Below, in pieces: positions 1 through 8,825 of a stretch of DNA of 64,000 bases. Origin of the DNA: Pseudomonadota bacterium (GTDB lineage: Bacteria; Cyanobacteriota; Vampirovibrionia; Obscuribacterales; Obscuribacteraceae); NCBI GenBank assembly GCA_021325555.1, contig JAJPGY010000012.1:158956-222955 (forward strand), written 5' to 3'. The position numbers and the translations under genes were made by a program. Positions within the stretch are counted from its first letter, which is position 1. Each line of letters begins with the position of its first letter. Below the pieces are notes generated by a model. The model worked only from the letters and a program-made list of their open reading frames with translations, searched no databases and was not told where the DNA came from.

Positions 1-637
1 GGCGCTCCCCACTGGCGGCTCAGCCGTCAGGCTACATCTCGGTTGGTCATGATAGCTGATGGAAAGCCAGGTTCGGCTAACTTCGCTATATGTCTTTAGC
101 TTTCCATAAGCCCGCCGGCCGAGCGATGGCCGGGCTGGTTCACGCGAGCTCCGCCGGATATCTGCCCCAAAAAACCGCAACTTGCTTGCCCGCAAAAGGC
201 GCAACTGGTGTGTGATATGCCTGGATCGGACGGATCTGATGCCAAGAGGTCGGACAGCCCTTGCCGCGCGGGCTCTCGTCATGAGGTCTTAACAATTTAT
301 TCGTTTTGATCCGTAAGTTGGCCCGGATATGTTGTTCCTATCTACTCCAAACAATAGACGCGACGTCTTTCTTTTGCCTTAAACAAAACCTCGCTCCAGC
401 CGCAGCCTCCCTTGCTTCTTCTGCTTCCCAAAGGCAGTAAGTAAAGGCTCGGGCAGGGGCTTAAGGACATACCCCTCCGCAAAGGAACAGCGGCCTCGAC
501 TCGTTGTCGAAGCCCTGGTCGACGCGCTCGCTCTCTCGGGCATTACGCCCACGCCCTCTACCCACCACTGCCGGCGGTGCCTTACGGACCCCGGCAGACC
601 TCTGTGCGGCCGCAAGGTCGCCGAAAGGATTAGTGCC
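1..637. other. Upstream non-coding stretch with two inverted repeats
   Basis: No convincing gene lies here; ORFs on either strand have no ribosome binding site and no recognisable protein. A 9-bp inverted repeat (ATGGAAAGC at 59-67, GCTTTCCAT at 99-107) is followed directly by a GC-rich hairpin (AGCCCG at 109-114 with CGGGCT at 131-136). This may be the end of a transcript entering from the left, although no T-run follows. Positions 280-360 are locally A/T-rich and could hold the promoter of the gene at 638, but I cannot name -35 and -10 boxes with confidence. Confidence 0.4.
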
Positions 638-1201
638 ATGACAACTGCAAGCACCAACAGTGGCAAGCTCACCGGGTTTGCCATCATCGCCCTTCGGGCT
701 TACATCAAGGCCCTCGAACTCAACGCCGGCAAGGCCAAGAGCGATGGCGAGTATCGCTACGAAATCCCCAAGACGCAGGCTCCCGGACAGGCTCCGACCG
801 CGCGCATCTACGCGCAGGCGACCGGGCAGACCGTCGAGGGCTGTGACAAGCCTCTCGAGGACTGGGCGAAGGACGGCAAGCAGATCCGCCTCGCCTTCAT
901 CGGGCTCAAGGACGCCAAGATGCAGCTCGAGGCCCAAACCAGCAAGCCGACCAAGGTGCGCTACACGCTGAACGCCATCACCGGCGAGGCGTGCATCACC
1001 GTCGACGGCGAGCGCCTGGCTGACAAGCCGGTCACCATCGCCGAGTGGGCCAAGGCCGGCCGCGAGGTGGAGAAGCCGCTCTTCGAGAGCCTCAAGGCTG
1101 CTCAGGAGTGGGGCTCCGCCGACGGCGAGGCCGAAACCAAGGCGAAGATGATCGCCCTGGGCATCATCCGCGCCCCGCGCAACGCGGGCGAGCGCAGTTA
1201 G
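638..1201 (+). CDS. Conserved-looking hypothetical protein, 187 aa
   Basis: Unrecognised protein. The ATG at 638 is preceded by AAAGGA about 8 bases upstream. The protein is soluble, has no signal peptide or membrane segment, and is rich in Lys, Ala and Glu. Its middle part (about residues 45-125) looks like an alternating strand/turn domain, and the C-terminal third looks helical. Codon use strongly favours C- or G-ending codons, like the FtsH gene 133 bases downstream. It may be co-transcribed with that gene, but there is no direct evidence of a shared role. Confidence 0.7.
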   Translation: MTTASTNSGKLTGFAIIALRAYIKALELNAGKAKSDGEYRYEIPKTQAPGQAPTARIYAQATGQTVEGCDKPLEDWAKDGKQIRLAFIGLKDAKMQLEAQTSKPTKVRYTLNAITGEACITVDGERLADKPVTIAEWAKAGREVEKPLFESLKAAQEWGSADGEAETKAKMIALGIIRAPRNAGERS

Positions 1202-1334
1202 CTCTGCGGAGTCAATCCGCGCTCAAACCCGCGTTTTCGGGCAGGCGGGTGCTCACCTTCTGCCCCCAGTAACTACCACCAGTCAAACTGGCCTGCTTCA
1301 CGGCAGGCCTCTGACTCTACTGTGAGGTCCCCAA

Positions 1335-3329
1335 ATGACTAAGAGGACTTTCTTCTGGGTGGTTGCTGTCATCGCCGTGTTCCTGCTCGTCGGCAACCTG
1401 ACCCCAGGCGGCAACACGAGCAAGGCACAGCAGGCGACCAAGCAGCTCACCTTCTCTGACCTCAATCATATGGTCAGCGACGACCCGCAGCAGATCAAGG
1501 CGCTGGTCTTCGTCAACGGCTCGAACGAAGTGATAGTCGAGCAGAACGGCAAGCCGGACGTCACCGTCACCGTCCCCGACCAGGGCGGCAAGCAGACCTT
1601 GATCAACAATGCAGCAAGCCACAACGTTGCCATGCAGGTTAAGGATCAGTCCAGCGACTCCGGCTGGCAGACGTTCCTGGCCTTGCTCATCAACTTCGGC
1701 CCGTTCCTCATCCTCATCTTGTTCTTCATGATGATGATGAAGGGCATGCAGGGCGGCGCCGGCGGTGCGGTGGGCAAGATCATCAGCTCCGGCGCCCAGC
1801 AGGCGAGGCCGGATGCCGATCGCAAGACCTTCGCCGATGTCGCCGGTTGCGACGAGGCCAAGCAGGAGCTGACCGAGATCGTGGATTATCTCCGCGAGCC
1901 CGGACTGCTCTCCTTCCTTGGCGGTCGCCCGCCACGCGGCGTGCTTCTCGTCGGGCCTCCGGGCAACGGCAAGACGCTGCTCGCCAAGGCGGTCGCCGGC
2001 GAGGCGAACGTTCCCTTCTACTCCATCTCCGCTTCCCAGTTCGTGCAGATGTTCGTCGGCGTGGGCGCAGCCCGCGTGCGTGATCTGTTCACCCAGGCCA
2101 CGCCGCCCTGCGTCATCTTCATCGACGAGCTCGACGCCGTCGGGCGCCAGCGCGGCTCCGGAATCGGCGGCGGACACGACGAGCGGGAGCAGACCCTCAA
2201 CGAGCTGCTCGTGCAGATCGACGGCTTCGGGGCCAAGAGCGGCATCATCCTGATGGCCGCCACCAACCGTCCCGACGTCCTCGACCCGGCCCTGGTTCGC
2301 CCCGGCCGGTTCGACCGCCAGGTCCTCGTGGACCAGGCCGACGTCAACGGCCGCGAGGCGATCTTCCGCATCCACATGCGCAGCAAAAAGGCGGCGCCTG
2401 ACGTGGACGCCCGGGAGCTGGCGCGCTTGACGCCCGGGTTCTCCGGCGCCGAAATCGAGGGCGTCTGCAACGAGGCTGCCACCGTTGCGGCACGGCGCAT
2501 CAGGGAGCAGATCGCTCAGATGCGCAAGGACCGCAAGAGCGAGCAGGAGATCAACGCGGCCACGCCGCGCGAGATCACCCGCGCCGACTTCGCCGAGGGC
2601 ATCGATCGCGTCCAGATGGGCGTGGCTCGCACCTCCCGCGCGAAGAGCATGTCCCGCGACGACATGGAGAACACCTCCATCCACGAGCTGGGTCATGCGC
2701 TGGTCAACACCCTGCTCAAGGGCGGCGACCCGGTCACCAAGATCACCATCATGCCGCGGGCGCGCGCGCTGGGCTTCACCCAGTCGTTGCCCGAGGGTGA
2801 CCGCTACAACTACACGCGCGGTCAACTGCTCACGCGGATCATGATGGCCATGGGCGGACGCGCTGCTCAGGAAGTGCTGCTGGGAACGGTGGATACCGGC
2901 GCCCAGAACGACTTCAAGCAGGCTTACCAGATCGCCAAACGCATGGTCACCGAGTTCGGCATGTCCAGGCTCGGCCCGATCCATGTGTCCGACGACAGCT
3001 ACGAGCCGTTCCTAGGCCGTGCCATGGCCGTGGGCTCCGGCACCGGTCCCGAGCTGGCCAACGCCATCGACAGGGAGATCCAGTGCATCGTCAACGGGTG
3101 CTTCGAGCAAGCCAAGAAGCTCATCGCTGACCACAAGGACTTCATGCTGGCGGCCAACCAGGATCTGCTCAAGTCCGAGACGCTTCTCGGTCCGGAGTGG
3201 AACGCGCTGCTCACCAAGCACGGCATCGTGCCCAGCCAGCTCGATATCACCATCGACTGCGACGGCAAGCCTGCCTGCCACGAGTGCGGCCGCGGGGACG
3301 CTCCGGAAGGTTCCGAAGGTACCAGGTAG
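1335..3329 (+). CDS. ftsH: ATP-dependent zinc metalloprotease FtsH
   Basis: Membrane-anchored AAA+ protease that unfolds and degrades membrane and short-lived cytosolic proteins. A membrane segment lies at about residues 6-20, then an extracytoplasmic domain, then a second segment at about 112-134. The AAA module has Walker A GPPGNGKT (207-214), the pore loop around MFVGVGA, Walker B IFIDE (D264, E265) and the second region of homology [19 protein letters not shown]. The zinc site is HELGH (450-454), with the third ligand probably D526 in TGAQND. The length of 664 aa is normal. The tail is unusual: it ends in a Cys cluster, C642-x5-C648-x2-C651, not typical of FtsH. The start is preceded by a modest GAGG. 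Family assignment is certain; the gene may be one of several paralogues in the genome. Confidence 0.95.
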   Translation: MTKRTFFWVVAVIAVFLLVGNLTPGGNTSKAQQATKQLTFSDLNHMVSDDPQQIKALVFVNGSNEVIVEQNGKPDVTVTVPDQGGKQTLINNAASHNVAMQVKDQSSDSGWQTFLALLINFGPFLILILFFMMMMKGMQGGAGGAVGKIISSGAQQARPDADRKTFADVAGCDEAKQELTEIVDYLREPGLLSFLGGRPPRGVLLVGPPGNGKTLLAKAVAGEANVPFYSISASQFVQMFVGVGAARVRDLFTQATPPCVIFIDELDAVGRQRGSGIGGGHDEREQTLNELLVQIDGFGAKSGIILMAATNRPDVLDPALVRPGRFDRQVLVDQADVNGREAIFRIHMRSKKAAPDVDARELARLTPGFSGAEIEGVCNEAATVAARRIREQIAQMRKDRKSEQEINAATPREITRADFAEGIDRVQMGVARTSRAKSMSRDDMENTSIHELGHALVNTLLKGGDPVTKITIMPRARALGFTQSLPEGDRYNYTRGQLLTRIMMAMGGRAAQEVLLGTVDTGAQNDFKQAYQIAKRMVTEFGMSRLGPIHVSDDSYEPFLGRAMAVGSGTGPELANAIDREIQCIVNGCFEQAKKLIADHKDFMLAANQDLLKSETLLGPEWNALLTKHGIVPSQLDITIDCDGKPACHECGRGDAPEGSEGTR

Positions 3330-3372
3330 GGTGTTCGAAGGTCACCACCGGCGGTGGCTGACCGTTCCAGCT

Positions 3373-3400
3373 GTAGGGGCGAGGCATGCCTCGCCCCTAC
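3373..3400. repeat. 28-bp perfect palindrome, GC-rich intergenic family
   Basis: The arms GTAGGGGCGAGGCA and its reverse complement meet without a spacer. The same GTAGGGGCG... palindrome design recurs at 20770-20792, 29960-29982 and 40232-40251, always between genes or at a gene end. It looks like a REP/MITE-like intergenic palindrome that could also act as a transcript-end hairpin for ftsH. Confidence 0.75.
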
Positions 3401-3624
3401 GGACCCTGGCCTGGTGGGTGGAAAGCAGCTTCGGCTGCTCTCCACCTTAACGCAGCAGGAGTTGTCCTGGTCTGCGGCCGCTTGCGGTCAGAAGCCGCTT
3501 GAGCCGACGGTAAGAAATCGGCAAGGCGCGACAAGCCAGTGGAAAACCAGTTCGGAGCGCCGCGCGCGAAAGCAACTTGCTTCGCGCGCGGCCTTTGCTC
3601 GCGAAAGAAAACGAGGCATTACAC

Positions 3625-4014
3625 ATGCTTACTTACGACAGAAAACTGACAAGAGAGGAGCTCGAGGAGAAGCCGGGCATCAAAGCCCAGCACGCCGTCT
3701 TCCGCGCCCTCAAGAGAATCCTCGCCCTGGCCGGCACCGGCTGGGACGTCGAGGAGACCGAGCCGGGCTCCAGCAAGGACCGGCAGGGGATCGACATCTA
3801 TCTGATAAACCGCTCGCAGGGGATCATGCGCATTCTCGATGTCGCCATGCGCGACAAGCCGGAAAGCGAAGACACCCTGGTGCGAGTGTACCCGGACTGG
3901 TTCGAAGAGAACGAGGACGGAAGCTGGTCGGTGCGCAAGGAGTTCGAGAAGGCTCTGGTCCGTGCGCTCTTGCCCACCATGTACACCCCGCACATTCTCA
4001 CAGGTCGTGGTTAG
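3625..4014 (+). CDS. Hypothetical protein, 129 aa
   Basis: I do not recognise this protein. The ATG at 3625 has GAGG at 3613-3616; the reading frame is open further upstream, but that extension has no start with a binding site. It is a small acidic soluble protein with a helical N-terminus, then a probable beta region (GIDIYLINRSQG, MRILDVAMRDK) and a C-terminal helix. The layout is faintly reminiscent of small nuclease-like folds, but no catalytic motif is complete. It lies between ftsH and the RapZ-like gene, 76 bases before the latter, and may be co-transcribed with it. Confidence 0.65.
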   Translation: MLTYDRKLTREELEEKPGIKAQHAVFRALKRILALAGTGWDVEETEPGSSKDRQGIDIYLINRSQGIMRILDVAMRDKPESEDTLVRVYPDWFEENEDGSWSVRKEFEKALVRALLPTMYTPHILTGRG

Positions 4015-4090
4015 GCGGCGCATCCGCAGGATGGCCGTCTGAATCACTTCTTGCGAGCGGCCCGAGCGCCAGTCTCGCCAGGAGGTGCAT

Positions 4091-4498
4091 ATGACACAAC
4101 TCCTCAACATCCGCATCGTGTCCTTCGGCTTCAAGTACGGCTCCCCGGTGCAGTCCAATCTCCTCTACGACGTGCGGTTCGTGAAGAACCCTTACTATGA
4201 GGAGACTTTGAGACCTCTGACCGGCGCCGACAAGCCAGTGGCCGACTTCATCCTCGGCCAGGCGGTCTCGAGAAGGTTCCTGCGGCAGCTCAAGCTGCAG
4301 CTCAGGGACGCTCTGCGCGGCTATCTGGAGCACGGGCATGATCACGAGACGGTCGTGATCGCCTTCGGCTGCACCGGCGGCAAGCACCGTTCCGTGTGCT
4401 TTGCTCTCCAGTGCAAACGGATAGTGCGCGACCTCTCCAGGGAGCTTTCCATCAGCCCGAAGGTGGCGGTCCTGCACCGCGACCTGGGCCGGGAATAG
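4091..4498 (+). CDS. Stand-alone RapZ C-terminal-domain protein
   Basis: 135 aa that correspond only to the C-terminal domain of the RNase adapter protein RapZ. Recognisable blocks are RIVSFGFKYG near the N-terminus, DVRFVKNPYY, LRPLTG, and the hallmark GCTGGKHRSV near residue 95, ending in HRDL. In full-length RapZ this half senses glucosamine-6-phosphate and binds RNA, while the N-terminal half is a P-loop ATPase; that half is absent here and is not encoded in the flanks. The ATG at 4091 is chosen over an in-frame GTG at 4085 because AGGAGG ends about 6 bases before it. By family it could be a nucleotide- or sugar-phosphate-sensing module; its role here is unknown. Confidence 0.85.
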   Translation: MTQLLNIRIVSFGFKYGSPVQSNLLYDVRFVKNPYYEETLRPLTGADKPVADFILGQAVSRRFLRQLKLQLRDALRGYLEHGHDHETVVIAFGCTGGKHRSVCFALQCKRIVRDLSRELSISPKVAVLHRDLGRE

Positions 4499-4605
4499 CT
4501 CGGCTTTTTCTTCATTCACGTCAGCAACAGGCCGGCTGCTTGCTTCAGCTTCAGCAGGCAGCCAGCTAATTTGCCGCGCCGCTTCGGCGGCGACAGGAGT
4601 TCCCT

Positions 4606-5688
4606 ATGGGCACACTCATCATGCTGGCAGGCCTGTGCCTGCTCATTCTGGTGCACGAGTTCGGTCACTGGCTCGTGGCTCAGTATTTCGGGTTTCAGAC
4701 CCCGGTTTTCTCGATCGGTTTCGGCAGCCCTTACATCGTCGTCGGGCGCTGGCGGAACACCGAATTTCGCCTGACGCCCTGGCTTATCGGCGGTTACGTC
4801 TCGCTTCCCGAGATGGCCGACGAGAGCACGGCCCGGGAGGTCATGCAGGCGCAGGGCACGCAGCTCCGGCAGCACAGGGACTTTCCCATCTGGCAGCGCT
4901 CGCTTGTCGCTGTTGCCGGAGTGACGATGAACGTGATCACGGCCGTCGTGCTCACCTTCATTCTGTTTACCGCCATCGGCAGGCCCGAGCCGCAGGTGCG
5001 CGACGTGTACGTGAGCGCCTTGAGCGCCACAAACACCATCGCGCGCGACGCGGGGATTCAGCCCAACGACGTCATCGTCAGCATCGACGGGCAGACTGTG
5101 AAGTCTCCCGATGACGTTGTCAGGCTGATCGCCGCCCACAAGGGCACCGCGGCCGTAATTGTGGTCGGCAGGGCGGGCCGCGCCGTTACCATCAACGTCA
5201 CCCCCGACGCGAACGGCAAGCTTGGTATCGCCATCGGTGCCCATGCCACGATCGTCTATCATCGTGAAGGACCGGTTGCCGGAGCAGTCGACGCCGTCAA
5301 GACGGACGCCATGCTCGTGGGCAAGATGTACGAGGGCATCGGGATGATGTTGCACATCGTCCCTGTCCCGAAGGATTTGCCAGCGGGCGCCGCCGACGTG
5401 CACGGGATCATAGCCATCGTTCAGATGGGCTCAACGGCCTTTGCGACCGGCATGGCCAACTTCATCTGGTTCCTGGCCGCGATAAGCCTGAACCTTGCGG
5501 TCCTCAACATACTTCCGATCCCGGTCCTCGACGGCGGTTACCTGCTGTTCTTCGCCATCGAGAAGATCCGCGGCAAGCGCCTGGAGCGCGCGGTGCAGCA
5601 GAAGATTCAGCTGGTGTTCATCTGCCTGCTGTTCCTGCTGCTCTTCTACGGCGTCTACAACGACCTCGTCAACCCGGTGCACATGTAA
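4606..5688 (+). CDS. M50 family site-2 (RseP-like) intramembrane metalloprotease
   Basis: Intramembrane zinc protease that cuts membrane-bound substrates such as anti-sigma factors. The first membrane helix carries the zinc motif HEFGH (residues 17-21). A PDZ-type region spans about residues 115-210 (GIQPNDVIVSIDGQTVKSPD). The third ligand motif NILPIPVLDGG (D309) sits in a C-terminal helix, followed by a last membrane segment. The 360-aa length is typical of the single-PDZ form. The start at 4606 is preceded by AGGAG. It is unlinked here to dxr, cdsA or bamA, the common neighbours of rseP, and instead follows ftsH and the RapZ-C gene, so it may be a second S2P with its own substrate. Confidence 0.93.
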   Translation: MGTLIMLAGLCLLILVHEFGHWLVAQYFGFQTPVFSIGFGSPYIVVGRWRNTEFRLTPWLIGGYVSLPEMADESTAREVMQAQGTQLRQHRDFPIWQRSLVAVAGVTMNVITAVVLTFILFTAIGRPEPQVRDVYVSALSATNTIARDAGIQPNDVIVSIDGQTVKSPDDVVRLIAAHKGTAAVIVVGRAGRAVTINVTPDANGKLGIAIGAHATIVYHREGPVAGAVDAVKTDAMLVGKMYEGIGMMLHIVPVPKDLPAGAADVHGIIAIVQMGSTAFATGMANFIWFLAAISLNLAVLNILPIPVLDGGYLLFFAIEKIRGKRLERAVQQKIQLVFICLLFLLLFYGVYNDLVNPVHM

Positions 5689-5718
5689 GGTTGCCCGGCG
5701 CGGCGAGCAGCAGCCGAT

Positions 5719-5760
5719 AGTTGGTGCTCCTGCTCGATTCCTAGAGCGGGGGCACCAACT
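5719..5760 (+). terminator. Hairpin after the M50 protease gene
   Basis: Long imperfect stem: AGTTGGTGCTCCTGCTC (5719-5735) pairs with GAGCGGGGGCACCAACT (5744-5760). Only a weak pyrimidine tract follows, so termination efficiency is uncertain. Confidence 0.55.
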
Positions 5761-5911
5761 TCTCGCAGGCCGTTTTTCCCGGGTGCGGAAACCCGCTGCC
5801 CGGACTCTTCGAGCGCGTCTTAGGCTGCGCGCATTCCTCTAACCATAACTAGAAGCCAGCTGGGGCTCGTGACTGAGCCTTCCCCGCTAAGCAGGCGGAA
5901 AGGAGGGAGAC

Positions 5912-7072
5912 ATGTCCTTCGGCATTCTCTTCTTGATTGTTGCTTGCGGTCTGGTGGGCCGGCTCCTGGCTGGAGCTCGGCTCTTCAGCATGCCGCTTAT
6001 TCTCGGCGAGATCGCCGCCGGCGTCATCGTCGGCAGAACCGGCTTGAACCTCCTGCCCACGCACGACGCGACGCTCAGCTTCCTGTCGCTCGTCGGGCTG
6101 GCCATGCTGGAGTTCCTGGTCGGAACCCGCTTGCCGTTACGGAACCCCTCGCTCCGGGCGGACCTGAAGTCGGGTGTCTGGGCGACGGCGCTCGCCTTTG
6201 CGTTCGCCGTGCCCGCGGGCCTGGTGTTCGCCCATCTCACCCACATCGGTCACTGGCCGATGCTCGCCGTTCTGTTTGCCGCCAGCTCGGCGGCAATCGT
6301 CATGCCAATCGTCGTCGAGCAGAAGCTTGACGGACCGATTGTCGTCCGCACCGTGACCTGGGTGGCGCTTGCCGACACGTCGACGGTTGTCGCTCTCTCC
6401 GTGGCCCTGTCGACCGGTGAAACCCCGCAGGTGATTTTCGGATCGGTGCTGGTGGTCGCCCTGGCCGCCGGAGCCTTCCTCTTCCTGCGCTTCTTCGATA
6501 GCACCGAAACGGGCAACCGTTATCGCAAGCTCTCGAAGGATCGCGGCTGGGCCCTCGATCTGCAGATGGATCTGCTTCTGTTGTTCGGGCTGACCTGGCT
6601 CGCCACCGCCTTCGGCGCCAGCGTGCTTATCGCTGGATTTGCCGCCGGCGCCGTCGTGGCCCTTCTGGATATGCCCAACCGGCTCAGCAAGCAGCTGGTC
6701 GGTCTGGGGCAGGGCTTTTTCGTGCCGCTGTTCTTCGTGGACCTCGGCGCCAGGCTGGACTTCCGGGGGCTGTTCAGCTCGCCTGCCGCCATTGTGCTCG
6801 CCCTTTCGATCTGGCTGGTCGCCGTGCTCCTGCACGTCGCCGTTGCCCGGATCGTCAAGCTGCCGGTCGCCTCGGGGTTGATGGCCAGCTCCCAGAGCGG
6901 TGTGCCCGCCGCCGTTGCCTCTCTCGGCATGGCTCAGGGGATCCTCACCGCCTCGCAGGGCGCCGCGGTCGTCAGCGCCATGCTCCTTCTCCTTATCACC
7001 TGCTCGATTGGCGCCAGCAAGTTCGCGCCGAAGGGGCGGTCAAATACAGGATCCGGGGGAGCCAATGGCTAA
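5912..7072 (+). CDS. CPA2-type cation/proton antiporter, membrane domain only
   Basis: 386 aa that are almost entirely hydrophobic, with about 11-13 membrane segments, as in the Na+/H+ exchanger (KefB/NapA-like) family. Family-like blocks include GEIAAGVIVGRTGLNLL near residue 30, a GLAMLEFLVGTRL segment near 60, and ADTSTVV near residue 153, where the ion-binding Asp is expected. There is no TrkA-N or CBS regulatory domain at the C-terminus. It should exchange H+ for Na+ or K+ across the inner membrane. The start has a near-perfect AAAGGAGGG 6 bases upstream. The transported ion cannot be read from the sequence. Confidence 0.88.
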   Translation: MSFGILFLIVACGLVGRLLAGARLFSMPLILGEIAAGVIVGRTGLNLLPTHDATLSFLSLVGLAMLEFLVGTRLPLRNPSLRADLKSGVWATALAFAFAVPAGLVFAHLTHIGHWPMLAVLFAASSAAIVMPIVVEQKLDGPIVVRTVTWVALADTSTVVALSVALSTGETPQVIFGSVLVVALAAGAFLFLRFFDSTETGNRYRKLSKDRGWALDLQMDLLLLFGLTWLATAFGASVLIAGFAAGAVVALLDMPNRLSKQLVGLGQGFFVPLFFVDLGARLDFRGLFSSPAAIVLALSIWLVAVLLHVAVARIVKLPVASGLMASSQSGVPAAVASLGMAQGILTASQGAAVVSAMLLLLITCSIGASKFAPKGRSNTGSGGANG

Positions 7073-7087
7073 ACAAACGGAGAGGTT

Positions 7088-7130
7088 CCACGGCTGGGGA
7101 GCGGCGCTTCGGCGCAGCCTCCAGTCGTGG
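7088..7130 (+). terminator. Strong hairpin after the antiporter gene
   Basis: CCACGGCTGG (7088-7097) pairs with CCAGTCGTGG (7121-7130), and a GCGC-TTCG-GCGC tetraloop hairpin lies inside. A run of six T occurs only at about 7153, so this may be a terminator with a displaced U-tract or simply an mRNA 3' end structure. Confidence 0.5.
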
Positions 7131-7514
7131 AGCCGATCCACCCTTCGCCTGCTTTTTTCGTTAACCGATGGTCCTATAAGATATCGTAGTATTACTGGCG
7201 GCGCCGGGCAGGGGGGCCGGCGGGGTTAGCGCAGTTCGGATAGGCGGACGGTGTCGCCAACTGGTCCGCTCCAACTCCCCGACCTGCCCCATCGCTCACC
7301 CGTTAATGGACGGTCGCCGGGGATTTAAGGGGGGGGCGGAGAGCCGGCACCACTGGTCTGATTGAATGTCATAAAAAGTTAAATTGAGGAATACCGATTG
7401 CATACCGGCCGTCGGGCCGTTTACCGTTGCGATAACATTCGCTTCTTATTCCAGTGCCAGCGCAAGCAGAGTTCAAACAGCCCCCCACTTCCGAACATTT
7501 GAAAGAGAGGACCT
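7131..7514. other. Intergenic stretch, no gene seen
   Basis: No ORF with a start signal. It holds a G-run (about 7330-7340) and an A/T-rich patch (about 7360-7400) that could contain the promoter of the gene at 7515. No riboswitch or RNA motif was recognised. Confidence 0.4.
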
Positions 7515-8075
7515 ATGTTTCCGCTCGATCTGACCCTGGCCGTGGCCATCCTTGCAGGCTCGCCCGAGGCGCCCGTGCCCGAGGAGCTCAACACGTTGGC
7601 CTTGCGGCACAGCCTGGCCGGTGTGGCTGTGTCGCTCGAGATCATGGATCCCCGCGAGCGGCGTTATATGTTCGCGCGCCCCGAGGACTTCGCCGCCGAT
7701 GTGAAGACCATCCGCCGGCGATACAAGGAGCTGATTGACGCGCCACCGGAATGCGACTCGATGCGCTTTCCGGAGCGGGATCTGATAAACGAGCTTTTGG
7801 CCTTCAACCGCGCGTACAGGCTCCACCTGGTCGCGGCGCAGGCGCTTTATCCGCCCAGCCACCCGCAATCGGACTGGTATCGCCAGACCATCGCGGAGAC
7901 GGATCAACTGTATGCGGTCTGGGATGCGGCGCGTGACGCGCGCTGCGGTTTTTACTACATCACCGTGCGGCGGCAGGCGCTGAAGAAGTTAAGGGATCTG
8001 GTCGGGGCCCATAGCTATTACTGCGGCTGCCTGCCCCCGCACGTGCCGGTCTGGCGTTTTCGCAGGATCGACTGA
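7515..8075 (+). CDS. Hypothetical protein, 186 aa
   Basis: Not recognised. The ATG at 7515 follows GAAAGAGAGGA. The protein is soluble and mostly helical, with many Arg, Glu and Tyr residues, and has no signal peptide or membrane segment. The last 45 residues contain FYYITVRRQALKKL and a YYCGCLP motif with two Cys near the C-terminus. An 88-base gap separates it from the next gene on the same strand, so co-transcription is possible. Confidence 0.65.
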   Translation: MFPLDLTLAVAILAGSPEAPVPEELNTLALRHSLAGVAVSLEIMDPRERRYMFARPEDFAADVKTIRRRYKELIDAPPECDSMRFPERDLINELLAFNRAYRLHLVAAQALYPPSHPQSDWYRQTIAETDQLYAVWDAARDARCGFYYITVRRQALKKLRDLVGAHSYYCGCLPPHVPVWRFRRID

Positions 8076-8163
8076 TTATCGAAGGACGGACGGTGGTTCG
8101 AGCCGGTGCGGCCAGGTGCGGTGCCTGGCGGCGCCGGCAACAAGCAAAGTAAAAGGAGACTGC

Positions 8164-8646
8164 ATGCTCACAGAGCAACAAAAAACGTGTCTGGAGGAAA
8201 TTACCGGGCGCCTGCGGCGGGTGGCTCTCGCTGCCGCGGAGGCTTCCAGCCGGGGCAAACTGGATAGCCGCAGCGGCGATCCCGAGACGATCCGGTCGGG
8301 ACTGGTCGCCCACCGGCTGGCTGAAAGCGCCCTGTGCTGTGCCGTTGCCGGCTACCGGGAGATCGGGCTCAGCCCTGATCACCAGATAGGCGTGCCCCAG
8401 CTGGAGCGGCTGGAGGTGTTCGAGGAGAAGGTCAGCCTGACGGTGGGCTCCAGCGGCCTGGATGTGGAGCGGGCAATCTCGGTTCTGCTTACGCTTGCCG
8501 AGCGCTTTGCCGGGCTGGCGGAGCGATCCATGGATGACCTGGCTGAATGCCTGGCGTCGGGCTCCGTGCCGGCGCAGGACGCGGCATCCACCATCGCCGC
8601 GGGCGCCGCGCGCCGGCGTCCCTGCCTCCTCTTCCGCTGCTCCTGA
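8164..8646 (+). CDS. Hypothetical protein, 160 aa
   Basis: Not recognised. The ATG at 8164 is chosen because AAAAGGAGA lies 4-5 bases before it; the frame is open upstream but without a binding site. It is predicted to be an all-helical, leucine- and alanine-rich soluble protein. A Pro-Cys end (RRRPCLLFRCS) leaves two Cys at the extreme C-terminus. A canonical terminator follows 15 bases downstream, so the gene probably ends its transcription unit. Confidence 0.65.
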   Translation: MLTEQQKTCLEEITGRLRRVALAAAEASSRGKLDSRSGDPETIRSGLVAHRLAESALCCAVAGYREIGLSPDHQIGVPQLERLEVFEEKVSLTVGSSGLDVERAISVLLTLAERFAGLAERSMDDLAECLASGSVPAQDAASTIAAGAARRRPCLLFRCS

Positions 8647-8661
8647 GACGATGGATCGCAA

Positions 8662-8690
8662 AAGCGGCATGGATGCCGCTTCTTTTGCTT
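8662..8690 (+). terminator. Rho-independent terminator
   Basis: Perfect 9-bp stem AAGCGGCAT / ATGCCGCTT with a 2-base GG apex (the true loop is slightly larger), followed by CTTTTGCTTTT. It ends the 7515-8646 unit. Confidence 0.85.
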
Positions 8691-8825
8691 TTGCGTCTCA
8701 TACGATAAGGGATCGTAGAGCGGCGGCTGCCGCGCCATCGACAAGGCCGCAGCAAGCCGCTAAGATGCGTTGTTTAATTGCATGTGAGGCTTGCTGCCGG
8801 GCAGCGGCCCGGGTGAGGATCTGCC

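Noticed and set aside
1317..2984. Long minus-strand ORF opposite ftsH
   Set aside because: It is the antisense shadow of a GC-rich gene with strong codon bias; composition is His/Arg/Asp-rich without domains, and the sense strand is certain FtsH. Similar shadows lie opposite nrdJ, pepF, the phosphoesterases and the debranching enzyme.
3625..4014. Possible PD-(D/E)xK nuclease in the 129-aa protein (GIDIYL ... ILDVAMRDK)
   Set aside because: The catalytic (D/E)xK is not present in the right place (DVA instead), and no defence or DNA-repair neighbour supports it.
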